From Parafrankia elaeagni (GTDB lineage Bacteria; Actinomycetota; Actinomycetes; Frankiales; Frankiaceae), in NCBI RefSeq assembly GCF_000374165.1, contig NZ_KB893721.1, positions 44,255 to 108,254 on the forward strand: 64,000 nt of DNA, written 5' to 3'. The position numbers and the translations under genes were made by a program. Positions 34,731-43,807 of the stretch are shown here, one piece after another. The first letter of the stretch is position 1. Every line of letters begins with the position of its first letter. The notes beneath the pieces were generated by a model, which worked only from the letters and a program-made list of their open reading frames with translations, ran no database searches and was not told the DNA's origin.

Positions 34731-35561
34731 CTACTGGCCCGGCTTGCGTGGCACGAAGAAGAAGGACTGGGCGTTGTCGTGGAGCCAGGCCTGGCGGACG
34801 TCGTCGGCCAGGTCGAGGTTGGCGACCTCCCCTGTACAGCGGGACATGGACAGGACCGGGTGGTCCGAGGCGAAGATGATCCGGTCACGGCCACGGGTGG
34901 ACAGGTAGTGCAGCAACGACGCCGGCAGCCGTTTCGGGGACCACGCCGACGTCATCAGCCGCAGGTTGCGATACTTGATCATCATTCGAATCGCGGTGTC
35001 CCACCACGGGTCGGCACCGTGGATCATGCACAGCCGCAGCTCCGGGAACCGGATGCAGACCCGGTCGAGATGGATCGGGTTCTGCGGCTCCGCGGGGATG
35101 GGCGGCCCTGGGATGCCCGTGTTGACGCACAGCGGCAGGTCGAGCTCGCAGCACTTGGTGTACAGCGGGTAGTAGACCGCGTCGCTGGGCGGGTACATTC
35201 CGTCCCCCCAGAAGCTCGGCCCGACCGTGGCGTAGGCGACCGGGTGGTCCCGGACGAACGACTCCAGCGCGCGCAGCGCGCGCATGGGACGCAGCAGGTC
35301 GAAACCGCCGATCCCGAGCGCGAAGCGGTCCGGGCGCTCCTCGGCGTAGCGCCGGGCCCGGTCGTCCTTCCGCCCCACCCTGGAGATCAGGATCGCCCGC
35401 TCGACGCCGGCCGCGTCCATCGCGTCGACCAGCTCGGGAAGTTCCGGGCTGCGCAGGAAGTCCGCGCCGCCTTTGAAGTAGTCCTCCTTCACCCGGATCA
35501 TCCAGTCGGGCGGCGCGGTGTCCCCCATGTCCACGTTGACCAGGCAATCGATGGCTTTCAC
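34731..35561 (-). CDS. Amidohydrolase family 2 protein, copy 2
   Basis: A 276-residue metal-dependent hydrolase/decarboxylase-like barrel. It starts MKAIDCLVNVDMGD (again lacking the usual HxH), with LCVNTGIPGPPIP, MIHGADPWWD and FASDHPVLSMSRC for later strands. It is shorter than copies 1 and 3. The GTG start overlaps the ligase TAG by one base. Confidence 0.85.
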   Translation of the reverse strand: MKAIDCLVNVDMGDTAPPDWMIRVKEDYFKGGADFLRSPELPELVDAMDAAGVERAILISRVGRKDDRARRYAEERPDRFALGIGGFDLLRPMRALRALESFVRDHPVAYATVGPSFWGDGMYPPSDAVYYPLYTKCCELDLPLCVNTGIPGPPIPAEPQNPIHLDRVCIRFPELRLCMIHGADPWWDTAIRMMIKYRNLRLMTSAWSPKRLPASLLHYLSTRGRDRIIFASDHPVLSMSRCTGEVANLDLADDVRQAWLHDNAQSFFFVPRKPGQ

Positions 35562-36132
35562 TATGACCTCGTCTTCCGGAAGCCGGGGGTGCCCTCCGCG
35601 GCGAGGAGGCGGCGGAGCGCGTCGATGTCGACCTTTCCGCTGGCCAGCCGCGGCACCCGGTGGGGGTCGCTGACCAGCAGCCAGCGAGTGGGGATCTTGA
35701 AGCTGCTCAGGTGGGCCCGGGCCTGTCTGGTCAGTTCGTCCAACTCGTCCAGGTCGTCCAGGTCGTCCAGGTCGTCGAACGAGCGGGCGACGACGACCGC
35801 CGCGACCTCCCGCGCGCCCCCGGCACCCGGTCCGGCTTCGGCTTCGGCGCCGCCGTCGGGAGCAGCAGCGGCGATGTCGGTGACGTAGGCGTCGGTGACG
35901 CCGGGCAGCGCGCGCAGGACCGCCTCGACCTCCATCGGGTAGACCGTCGCGCCGCGGATCTTGACCATGTCGTCGAGGCGGCCTCGGTACCAGAGGTAGC
36001 CGTCGGCGTCGAGCAGGCCGCGGTCGGCGGTGGGGTAGAACCCGTCGGCGTCGAAGACGTCCGCACGGTGCCGGCCGGCGATGCCGCGCATGACGTTCGG
36101 CCCGCGCAGCCGGATCTCACCCTCGGTGCCCG

Positions 36133-36140
36133 GGGGGGGA
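36133..36140. other. Homopolymer G8 at frameshift point
   Basis: Eight consecutive G (C on the coding strand) at the exact position where ligase 4 changes frame. See ligase 4. Confidence 0.8.
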
Positions 36141-37240
36141 GGGCGGCGCCGGTCTCGGGGTCGGCGATGCGCGCCTCGACACCGGTGAACGGCCGGCCGC
36201 AGCTACCGTGCTTGTCGGCGGGCAGGTCGGTGTCGAGCGGCGAACCGCAGTAGGGCCCGAACGTCTCGGTCATCCCGAACAGGTTGGCCCGGGCGCCCGG
36301 CGCCGGCCGCGTCGCCGGCGGCAGCACCGCGCCGAGGCTCGCCGGCCGCAACGCCGACAGGTCGGTGGCGGCGAACGCCGGATGCGCGGCGAGGCGCGCC
36401 GCCTGGTCGGGCCAGCCGCGGAACAGCGTCACCCGCTCGCGTTCGAGGAACCGCAGCGTGCGGGCCGGTTCCGGTACGGCCTCGGTGAGCAGGGTGGCGC
36501 CGGCGACGAGCACCGAGAGCAGCCCGCCACCGAACCCGCCGGTCCAGAAGAACGGCATCGGGATGTAGAGCCGTTCGCCCCGCCCGATGCGGCGGCTGTC
36601 CAGGCTCGACGCGACGGCCCGCAGCCCGCCGCCGTGCGTGTGGAGCACTCCCTTCGGGGCGCCGCGGCTGCCCGAGGTGAACAGCACGACCAGGTCGTCG
36701 GCCGGCCGGACGGCACGGCCGAGCGCCTCGACGACCGGGGCCGGTGCGGCGCCCGTGGGCAGTTCGTCCGAGGACCAGATCCAGCGCAGTGACGGGACGT
36801 CCGGGTGCGGGCGTCCGCGTCGAACCTGTTCGGTCAGGGCGGGCGCCACCGAGGCCAGCTCGTCGAGATGGTCACGGCCACGCAGCCGCGGCACCACGAC
36901 CAGGTGGGTGACGGCGGCGACGCGCAGCTGGGCGAGCAGCTCCGGTGGCCGCAGCAGGGTGCTCAGCGGGACGAGCACCGCCCCGACCCGCATCACCGCC
37001 GCCGCGGCGGTCGCCCACCCGATGCCGTTGGGCATCACCAGGCCGACCCTGCTGCCCTTCGTGACGCCGGCGGCGACCAGCCGCCCGGCCAGGGCCTGGC
37101 TGGCGTCGTCGAGCCCGGCGTAGGTGATCTCGTCGTCGTCGCTGACGAACGCCTGGACGCCGCCGTCGAGACGCCGCCGGAGCGCGAGCAGCGCCGGAAC
37201 GGTCAGCTCGCCCGGCAGCACCGGCAGCACCGGCTCGCCG

Positions 37241-37300
37241 GACGGGACGAGGTCGGACGGGACGAGGTCGGACGGGACGAGGTCGGACGGGACGGGGTCG
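37241..37300. repeat. 15-bp tandem repeat (x4) at the N terminus of ligase 4
   Basis: Four copies of GACGGGACGAGGTCG (last with one change) encode a Pro-Ser-Asp-Leu-Val repeat near the start of ligase 4. Confidence 0.92.
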
Positions 37301-37309
37301 GGCGGAGTC

Positions 37310-38980
37310 TCATCCGGCGGCACGGAGCAGCTCCCTGAGCGCGGCGGCGTCGATCTTGCCGCTGGACATCGTCGGCACCTCGTCGTCGGCGATCGGCACG
37401 ATGCGCCGGGGAACCTTGTAGGCGGACAGCCGTTCGGCCAGCTGGCGGCGCAGCCCGGCGGGGTCGACCGTCCGCCCCGGGGGCACCCGGACCGCCGCGG
37501 CGACGATCTGCCCGCGGTCCGCGTCCGGCAGGCCGACGACGTACGCGGTCAGCCCGGCGACGTCCCGGATGGCGGCCTCGACCTCGACCGGCGAGACGTT
37601 GGCACCGGCCGTCTTGATGACGTCGCCACCGCGGCCCCTGAAGTAGAAGAACCCCTCGTCGTCGACGACGAACAGGTCACCGGAGTGGTACCAGCCGTCG
37701 GCGTCGAACGCCTCGTGCCGTTCCCGCCCGTAGTAGCCCTCCATCAGGAACGGGCCCCGCAGCCACAGCTCCCCCACCTCACCCGCGCCGAGCACCCGCC
37801 CGTCCTCGGGGTCGACGACCCGGGCCTCGAACCCCGGCGCCGGACGCCCGAACGAGCCGCGCCGGTGTTCGGGCTGGTCGCCCTCGTCCTCGCTGACCAG
37901 GCACACGCTGCCGGTCTCGGTCATGCCCAGCATCTGGTGACGCAGGCCCGGGTCCGCCGGCCGGACGTCGCTCGGCATGATCGCGTAGAGGTTCCCGCGG
38001 CGGATCGACGAGAGGTCGCGGCGGGCGAACGTCGGGTCGGCGGGCAGGCCCGCCACCGACTGGGCATAGCCGTTGACCATCGTCGGACGCTCGCGCTCGA
38101 GCACGTCGAGCACGCCCGCGGCGCTCGCCGCGTTGGAGCACACCAGCCGGCCGCCGGCCAGCAGCGTGCCGAGCAGGGCGTAGGCGAACCCGCCGATCCA
38201 GAAGAACGGCGAGTTCGAGAACAGCACGTCGTCGTCGGTGTAGCGGCGGATCTCGTTCAGGTTCGCGAGGTGGCGGATCAGGGCGCCGTGGGTGTGGATC
38301 ACACCCTTCGGCGCGCTTGTCGACCCGGACGTGTGCACGATCACGAGCCGGTCGCTCGCGTGCACCGCGTCCTCGGCGGCGCGGGCGAGGTCCTCGCCCA
38401 CCTCGGCGCCCCAGCTCAGCAGGGCGGGCACCGACCAGGCGGGGCCAGCGCCGCCCCCGACGCCGGCGGCCGTGCCCGGCCCGAGCCCGGCATCCGCCGG
38501 CGCACCGACGAAGACGTGCCGAAGTACCGGCATGGACGGGGCGAGCAGAGGCGGTGCCGTGGCCGCGGCGAGCTCGGGGACCGCGTCCCGCAGCGCCGCC
38601 AGATAGTCATGGGAGCGATGGGACCGTGCGCTCAGCAGCACCCCGATGTCGGCGCTGCGCAGCAGGGTCCGCAGCTCGGCGCCGGTGGAGAAGGTGCTCA
38701 GCGGCACGCTCACCGCGCCGATCCGCGCCGCGGCGAGCCAGCCGACGACGAACTCGCTCCCGTTCGGGTGCAGGAGACCGACGTGGGTGCCCTTGCCGGC
38801 CCCCAGCGACAGCAGGCTACGGGCGAGCGCCCGCGACCGCCGGTCGGCCTCGGCGTAGGTGAGCACGTCCTCGTCGCAGGTGAGCAGGACCCGCGGGCCG
38901 TACCGGTCGGCCTGCGCACGCAGCAGGGCCGGGACGGTCAGGGGTGTCCCGTCCCCGGCGTCGACGGTCGTGGCGATCAT
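37310..38980 (-). CDS. Acyl-CoA synthetase (ANL superfamily, ligase 5)
   Basis: A 556-residue ligase similar in style to ligase 4. It has VHTSGSTSAPKGVIHTH (A3), QMLGMTETGSVC (A5), WYHSGDLFVVDDEGFFYFRGR (A7/A8), IKTAGANVSPVEVE and SSGKIDAAALRE. ATG 38980 overlaps the thioesterase TGA by ATGA, so translation is coupled. Two neighbouring ligases of this subfamily suggest activation of two different intermediates. Confidence 0.9.
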   Translation of the reverse strand: MIATTVDAGDGTPLTVPALLRAQADRYGPRVLLTCDEDVLTYAEADRRSRALARSLLSLGAGKGTHVGLLHPNGSEFVVGWLAAARIGAVSVPLSTFSTGAELRTLLRSADIGVLLSARSHRSHDYLAALRDAVPELAAATAPPLLAPSMPVLRHVFVGAPADAGLGPGTAAGVGGGAGPAWSVPALLSWGAEVGEDLARAAEDAVHASDRLVIVHTSGSTSAPKGVIHTHGALIRHLANLNEIRRYTDDDVLFSNSPFFWIGGFAYALLGTLLAGGRLVCSNAASAAGVLDVLERERPTMVNGYAQSVAGLPADPTFARRDLSSIRRGNLYAIMPSDVRPADPGLRHQMLGMTETGSVCLVSEDEGDQPEHRRGSFGRPAPGFEARVVDPEDGRVLGAGEVGELWLRGPFLMEGYYGRERHEAFDADGWYHSGDLFVVDDEGFFYFRGRGGDVIKTAGANVSPVEVEAAIRDVAGLTAYVVGLPDADRGQIVAAAVRVPPGRTVDPAGLRRQLAERLSAYKVPRRIVPIADDEVPTMSSGKIDAAALRELLRAAG

Positions 38981-39753
38981 GACTGTGCCCGGCGTGGTGA
39001 GGCCCAGCGTGGTGAGACGGCCGGTAGCCGGGCCCGGTCGCCCTTGACCGCGTCCAGCTCCGCCTCGCACAGCACGACGTCACCGGCCGGGTTGCCGCCC
39101 ACCTGGCCGCCCACCTGGCCGGCCAGCAGCCGGCCGGTGGTCCTGATCCGCGGCCCGTCGGCCGACCGGGCCAGCACGAAGCGCAGATCGGTGCGCAGCG
39201 GGGTGGGCCGCCGGTAGCGCAGCGCGAGCCCCGCCGTCTTCCCGGCCAGGCCGAGGTCGCAGTTGTGGTGCTGGATCACCGCGTCGAAGAACAGGGCGAG
39301 AAAGCCCCCGTGTACCAGGCCCGGCGGGCCCTCGTAGGCGATCGGGAAGTTGACCGTGCCCTCCGCGTGGTCGCCGTCGACGGCGATCTCGTAGTCGGGA
39401 AAGCAGGGGTTGAAGGCGCCGATGTGGCGGGAGTGGTCCAGGTAGGCACGGCCGGCGCCGTCCACCGCCGCGCCGACGCGGGGCACCGGATCGGCCGGAA
39501 CAGACCGGCCCAGCCGCCGCTGTGCCACATCGAGGGCGGCGAGCAGGTCGTCGACCGCGGGGTCGGGATGCTCGAGTGTGAGCAGGAGACTGATGACCTG
39601 CCGTAATCGGTCCGCCGCCACGACGGTCTGCGGGAGCGGCTCGACGCCGAACGTCCAGGGCGGGGCGGGTGCCGGCGCCGCCGGGATCGCCGGGATCGCC
39701 GGGGCAGCCGGGGCAGCCGGAGCAGCCGGAGCAGCCGGGGTCAGGTCGGTCAC
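38977..39753 (-). CDS. PaaI-like acyl-CoA thioesterase (hotdog fold)
   Basis: 258 residues. The first ~35 are Ala/Pro/Ile repeats encoded by a short tandem array (about 39685-39745). The hotdog domain (~120-230) has the core EGPPGLVHGGFLALFFDAV with the HGG loop, and LALRYRRPTPLRTDLRF. GTG 39753 overlaps the crotonase 3 stop (GTGA). It would release free acid or remove stalled thioesters. Confidence 0.83.
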   Translation of the reverse strand: MTDLTPAAPAAPAAPAAPAIPAIPAAPAPAPPWTFGVEPLPQTVVAADRLRQVISLLLTLEHPDPAVDDLLAALDVAQRRLGRSVPADPVPRVGAAVDGAGRAYLDHSRHIGAFNPCFPDYEIAVDGDHAEGTVNFPIAYEGPPGLVHGGFLALFFDAVIQHHNCDLGLAGKTAGLALRYRRPTPLRTDLRFVLARSADGPRIRTTGRLLAGQVGGQVGGNPAGDVVLCEAELDAVKGDRARLPAVSPRWASPRRAQS

Positions 39754-40607
39754 CGAAGCCTCCACGGCCGCCCTGCTGTCGGACTCCCGTTCGGCGTGCC
39801 ACCCCCGCCGCCCGCGCCACCCCTGCCGCCCACGCTGTCCGTGACCGGCTCGCCGGCGTCCGCCTCCGCCTGGGCCATCCCGACAGGGTTGCCGAGCCGG
39901 GTGTAGATGAGCGACTGCTCCATCGCCGCGCGGTACGGCCGGTCCAGCGACTCCCAGATCGCGCGCACGGTTCCCTGGGTGGCGGCCGACGGTTTGCGCG
40001 CGATCCCCGCCGCGATCTCGTGTGCCCGCTCCCAGAGCCGCGGACGATCCACGACCTCGGTCACCAGGCCGATGCGCAGGGCGGTCTGGGCCGAGACCCG
40101 CTCGTCGTTGCCCGACAGCGCGATCCGCAGCGTCTCCGCCAGCCCGATCTTCCGCATCAGCCCGATCGGTTCCACCGCGCACACCCGGCCGTGGGTGACA
40201 TGCGAGTCGAAGAACGTGGCGTCCGACGAGCAGATCACGACGTCGGCCTCGTTCAGGAAGTAGAACGCGCCGGCGGTGCAGATACCCTGCACCGCACACA
40301 CCACGGGCTTCCAGCACTTCTGCCACTTCGGGCTGAGCAGCTCGCCCGGGTCCTCGTGGTTCCACACGTCCTCGGGCTGGCCGTAGGGCTTCTTCACGTC
40401 CAGCCCGGCGCAGAACGCCCGGTCACCCGCGGCCCGCAGCACCACCGCGTGCACCTGCGGGTCCAGTTTCACCCGCTGCCACACATCGCGGATCTCGCCG
40501 CACATCCGCCGGTCGAAGGCGTTCAGCACCTCGGGCCGGTCCAGGGTGATCGTCGCGACCCGGTCGGGGCCCGTCTCATACCGGATGGTCGAGTAGGTCG
40601 ACGTCAT
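39750..40607 (-). CDS. Enoyl-CoA hydratase/isomerase-family protein (crotonase 3)
   Basis: A 285-residue crotonase with FCAGLDVKKPYG and GICTAGAFYFLNEADVV; the substrate loop is FFDSHVTHGRVCAVEP, without the classical Glu positions. A Gly-rich low-complexity tail follows ADAGEPVTD. The start at ATG 40607 is clear in frame but its ribosome site is weak. First gene of a seven-gene minus-strand operon (crotonase 3, thioesterase, ligases 5 and 4, amidohydrolase 2, luciferase-like enzyme) with operator 9 upstream. Confidence 0.88.
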   Translation of the reverse strand: MTSTYSTIRYETGPDRVATITLDRPEVLNAFDRRMCGEIRDVWQRVKLDPQVHAVVLRAAGDRAFCAGLDVKKPYGQPEDVWNHEDPGELLSPKWQKCWKPVVCAVQGICTAGAFYFLNEADVVICSSDATFFDSHVTHGRVCAVEPIGLMRKIGLAETLRIALSGNDERVSAQTALRIGLVTEVVDRPRLWERAHEIAAGIARKPSAATQGTVRAIWESLDRPYRAAMEQSLIYTRLGNPVGMAQAEADAGEPVTDSVGGRGGAGGGGGTPNGSPTAGRPWRLR

Positions 40608-40666
40608 CTGTGCTGCCACTGGGCCCCCTGTCGGTGTACCGCAGCGATGGTAGCGCGCAGACCACA

Positions 40667-40684
40667 AAATATATAGATATATGA
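40667..40684. promoter_or_regulatory. Operator site 9, upstream of the crotonase 3 operon
   Basis: AAATAT-AT-AGATAT, two-base spacing class, ~60 bp before crotonase 3. Confidence 0.6.
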
Positions 40685-40823
40685 AGAGACGGGCACGCGC
40701 CCGATCGGCGGCTTTCCCTCCGACCCTCAGCCCCCAGAACACGTTTGTCCACCGGTCCGACCCTCGCCAGGACCTACGACCCACACGCACGCCACCGGAC
40801 GGGCCGTCCCGCCGCGCGACGCC

Positions 40824-40865
40824 GACTCCGGAGCCTCCCCGACTCCGGAGCCTCCCCGACTCCGG
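40824..40865. repeat. 17-bp tandem repeat (x2.5), intergenic
   Basis: GACTCCGGAGCCTCCCC repeated twice plus a partial third copy, midway between operators 9 and 10. Confidence 0.9.
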
Positions 40866-40966
40866 ACTGGGCGACCGGCTGCCACGGCGGACGGGTCCGG
40901 GCGATCTCCTGCCCGGACCCGTCCGGGCCGCCTCCCGACCGGCGGGAACCACCGCAACCACCAGTG

Positions 40967-40985
40967 GTATATATCTATAGATTTA
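40967..40985. promoter_or_regulatory. Operator site 10, upstream of SDR
   Basis: ATATCT-AT-AGATTT, two-base spacing class, ~50 bp before the SDR start. Confidence 0.65.
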
Positions 40986-41033
40986 GGCTAGGCTTCGGCC
41001 GAGTTGTCCCGATGGGCACAGGGAGGAAACAGG

Positions 41034-41795
41034 GTGGAGCTGAAGGGGTTGCGGGCGGTCGTCGTGGGCGGCGCGTCCGGAATGGCCAGGGCAACAGCCG
41101 AGCTGATCACGACCCGTGGTGGGCGGGCGGCGATCCTGGACCAGGAAAGCAGCGACGGCGCGGCGGTCGCCAAGGAGCTGAAGGGCAGTTTCCACGTCTG
41201 CGACGTCACCGACTTCGCGGGGATGGAAGGCGTTCTCGAGACCGCGGTGGCCACGCTGGACGGCATCGACGTCGTCGTGAACACCGCCGGTGGGGCGACT
41301 CCCGGGCGCACACTGGGCAAGGACGGCCCGCTGCCGATCGAGGCGTTCCAGAAGGTCATCGATCTCAACCTGACGGGCACCTTCAACGTGGCCCGCCTCG
41401 CCGCATGGCACATGAGCCGCAACACTCCGAACGCCGACGGCGAACGAGGCGTGATCATCAACACCGCGTCGATCGCCGCGTTCGAGGGGCAGGTCGGGCA
41501 GATCGCCTACACCGCGTCGAAGGGCGGGGTGGCTGCCATGAGCCTGACGATGGCCCGCGAGCTCGGTTCGCTGGGAATCCGGGTCAACGCCATCGCACCG
41601 AGCCTGTTCCACACCGGTCTGACCCAGGGCATTCCCGAGGAGTACGAGAAGGTCCTCACCAAGGACGCCGCCTTCCCGAGACGGATGGGGCGTCCCGAGG
41701 AGTACGCGCGCCTCGCCCAGGGCATCATCGAGAACCCGATGCTCAACGGCTCCACCATCCGCCTCGACGGCGGCCAGCGCTTCGCCCCGAAGTAG
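41034..41795 (+). CDS. Short-chain dehydrogenase/reductase (3-hydroxyacyl-CoA dehydrogenase-like)
   Basis: A 253-residue SDR. It has VVVGGASGMARATAE (coenzyme loop), CDVTDFAGME, VNTAGGATPG, INTASIAAFEGQ and the active-site YTASKGG, ending with LDGGQRF. The length and IAAFEGQVGQIAY segment resemble type-10 17beta-HSD/3-hydroxyacyl-CoA dehydrogenases, which would fit the third step of a beta-oxidation round. GTG 41034 follows GGGAGGA. Operon with crotonase 4. Confidence 0.9.
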   Translation: MELKGLRAVVVGGASGMARATAELITTRGGRAAILDQESSDGAAVAKELKGSFHVCDVTDFAGMEGVLETAVATLDGIDVVVNTAGGATPGRTLGKDGPLPIEAFQKVIDLNLTGTFNVARLAAWHMSRNTPNADGERGVIINTASIAAFEGQVGQIAYTASKGGVAAMSLTMARELGSLGIRVNAIAPSLFHTGLTQGIPEEYEKVLTKDAAFPRRMGRPEEYARLAQGIIENPMLNGSTIRLDGGQRFAPK

Positions 41796-41802
41796 GCCGG
41801 CG

Positions 41803-42552
41803 ATGAGCATTCTGACCGAGCTCGTCGACGGCTCGCTCGTCGTCACCATCAACCGCCCCGAGGCCCGCAACGCCCTCAACGGCGAGGTGGGCCAGGGCCT
41901 CGCCGACGCGCTCACCCGCGCGGACGGCGACGACGGAGTACGCAGCGTCGTCCTCACCGGCGCCGGCGACCGTACCTTCTGCGCCGGCCTCGACCTGAAA
42001 GCGCTCTCCAGGGGTGAGAACCTCGCACCCGTCATGCAGGCCCTCGACGGCCTGCGTGACTTCCGGAAGCCTCTGCTGGCCGCGGTGAACGGCAGCTGCC
42101 TCGGCGGCGGCTTCGAGATCATGATGCACTGTGACCTGGTCATCGCCGCGGCCGGTACGAACTTCGGCCTCCCGGAGGTCAGACGCGGTCTGCTCGCCGC
42201 GGGCGGGGGCACCCGGCTGCCGCTGCGGCTGCCGATCGCCCGCGCGCTCGAGCTGGCGCTCACCGGCGACCCCATCCCCGCGGAGCAGGCCCTGGACTGG
42301 GGCCTCGTCAACCGGGTGGTGCCCCGGGACGAACTGCTGCCGGCCACCCTGGAGCTCGCCGGCCGCGTCAACGCCAACGCCCCACTCGCGCTGCAGGCCA
42401 CGAAACGCCTCCTGCGCGGCGAGCTCGGGGACGACGCGGCGGCGATGAAGACGGCGCTGGCCTCGATGGCGGATCTCATGGCCTCGGAGGACGCCCAGGA
42501 GGGCGGCCGGGCCTTCGCCGAGAAGCGGCCGCCGGTGTGGAAGGGACGCTGA
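41803..42552 (+). CDS. Enoyl-CoA hydratase (crotonase 4)
   Basis: A 249-residue crotonase that keeps both catalytic glutamates: GGGFEIMMHCD and LPEVRRGLLAAGGG, with FCAGLDLKAL for the oxyanion hole. It is the only one of the eight crotonases here with the full Glu pair, so it is the best candidate for a true 2-enoyl-CoA hydratase. ATG lies seven bases after the SDR stop. Confidence 0.92.
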   Translation: MSILTELVDGSLVVTINRPEARNALNGEVGQGLADALTRADGDDGVRSVVLTGAGDRTFCAGLDLKALSRGENLAPVMQALDGLRDFRKPLLAAVNGSCLGGGFEIMMHCDLVIAAAGTNFGLPEVRRGLLAAGGGTRLPLRLPIARALELALTGDPIPAEQALDWGLVNRVVPRDELLPATLELAGRVNANAPLALQATKRLLRGELGDDAAAMKTALASMADLMASEDAQEGGRAFAEKRPPVWKGR

Positions 42553-42602
42553 GCCAACGGCGCCGCGCGCGGGGCGTGGCGGGAGCCACCGCCAGCACAG
42601 CA

Positions 42603-43183
42603 GTGAGAACACATCCGGACCAGGGGCGCGGCGCCGACAAAGGCCGGGCCGGAACATCGGCCCGCTACGTTCTCTGCTGGGTCCTCGCGGGCTTGTGGGT
42701 GGTTGTTTCCGCGGTGTCGTGGGTGCCGGCGGTCCCGACACCCTCCCCCGTCCTGGACGCCCTCGCGCCGCTCGCCCTGCTGGGATTCGTGGTCGCCCAC
42801 GCCTCGCTCGCCGTCGGATGGCAGGGCCTCGCCGTCTACGTCGCGACGAGCTACGTCGTCGCCCTCGCGTTCGAGGCCACGAGCATCGCCGTCGGCTTCC
42901 CGTTCGGCTACTACATTCACCACACCGAAGGTCCGCGACTCTTCGACGTTCCCGTCGTCGTCCCCCTGGGCTATGTCGTCTACGGCTGGATCGCCTGGAC
43001 TCTCGCGGGACTCATCACCCGGGCCGGCCCGCAGGCCGGATCCCGCGCGCACCGCGTCGTCACCCCCGTCGTGGCGCCCTTCGTCCTCGCCGGCTGGGAC
43101 TTCGGTTATGACGCGATCGGGTCGACCGTCCGCGATCTGTACACCTACCGGGACCCGAGCGGCTTCATGGGCGTTCCGCTGGG
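42603..43183 (+). pseudogene. Carotenoid biosynthesis (CruF/DUF422-like) membrane protein, 3'-truncated
   Basis: A hydrophobic protein with several membrane segments and the family end region PFVLAGWDFGYDAIGSTVRD and YRDPSGFMGVPL. In intact family members this is followed by a further membrane-rich ~80-100 residues; here it stops and the reading frame enters antisense sequence of a monooxygenase gene. GTG 42603 is the most likely start, with an in-frame GTG at 42537 inside crotonase 4. The gene is judged broken. Confidence 0.7.
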
Positions 43184-43663
43184 GGCCGAGAGGATCCCGG
43201 TCGCGGCGACGACGAACGGGGCGACGAACAGCTCGCCGGCGGCGGTCTCCACCAGCCACGAGGCGTCATCCTCGTCGAACGTCATCGCGACGGCCCTGGT
43301 GTCGAACCGGATGCCGCGGCGCAGGTCGAGCCGGTCGGCGACGAAGTTCAGGTAGGCCTCGATCTCCGGCTGCCCGGGCAGGAGCTCCGTCCAGCTCCAC
43401 TCCTGCTGGAGCTCGGCGGAGAAGCTGTAGGAGTACTCGACGCTCTCGATGTCGCAGCGGGCGCCCGGGTAGCGGTTGAACAGCCAGGTCCCACCGACCC
43501 TGTCGGCCGCCTCGAGGACCAGCACCCGCAGCCCCTGCTCGCGGAGCCGGTGGAGCGAGTACAGCCCGGAGAAGCCCGCGCCCACCACGATCGCGTCATA
43601 CCGCCGAGCTTCGGAACTCCACGGCAGAAGAGCCCGCGTCCGCATCGTCGTCCCGTCGCTCAC
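43184..43663 (-). pseudogene. Baeyer-Villiger-type flavin monooxygenase, N-terminal fragment
   Basis: About the first 160 residues of a ~500-600-residue class B monooxygenase: YDAIVVGAGFSGLYSLHRLR (FAD GxGxxG), GGTWLFNRYPGARCDIES and VVAATGILSAP. It ends exactly where the carotenoid-hydratase-like gene from the other strand begins, so the NADPH domain and the FxGxxxHTxxW fingerprint are missing. The GTG at 43663 is best placed for GAGGG; ATG 43645 and GTG 43669 are alternatives. Operator 11 still precedes it, so its intact ancestor was in the regulon. Confidence 0.8.
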
Positions 43664-43696
43664 TGTCACGCCCTCACCGACCTCCCGACGCACCCC

Positions 43697-43714
43697 GATA
43701 GATATAGATATTTC
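43697..43714. promoter_or_regulatory. Operator site 11, upstream of the broken monooxygenase
   Basis: AGATAT-AGATAT with flanking T-rich bases, ~35 bp upstream of the monooxygenase fragment. Confidence 0.55.
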
Positions 43715-43807
43715 AGGTCGACCACCGGGGCGTCGAGGGCCGATCACCGAAGGCGCACCGCGCTGCGGACGGCGGACAGCGGATCGCGGGGTCGCGGGGT
43801 CGCGGGG

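Larger units (their letters stand above)
35561..37323 (-). pseudogene. Acyl-CoA synthetase (ligase 4), frameshifted at a C8 run
   Basis: Two frames together give a full-length ANL ligase of ~587 residues. The first frame runs from GTG 37323 through LFTSGSRGAPKGVLHTH (A3) and NLFGMTETFGPYCG (A5) to ETGAALPP. The second continues with GTEGEIRLRGPNVM, YRGRLDDMVKIRGATVYPMEVE and a C-terminal SGKVDIDALRR. The break is at the G8 run 36133-36140 (C8 on the coding strand); one more C (or two fewer) would restore the frame. It could be a sequencing error, a phase-variable tract or a real loss. A 15-bp repeat encodes PSDLV copies at the N terminus. The start overlaps ligase 5. Confidence 0.85.
40608..41033. 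other. Divergent intergenic region with two operators and a 17-bp repeat
   Basis: A 426-bp region between crotonase 3 and the SDR, bounded by operators 9 and 10, each near its own gene. Between them are 2.5 copies of a 17-bp unit. No gene seen. Confidence 0.6.
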
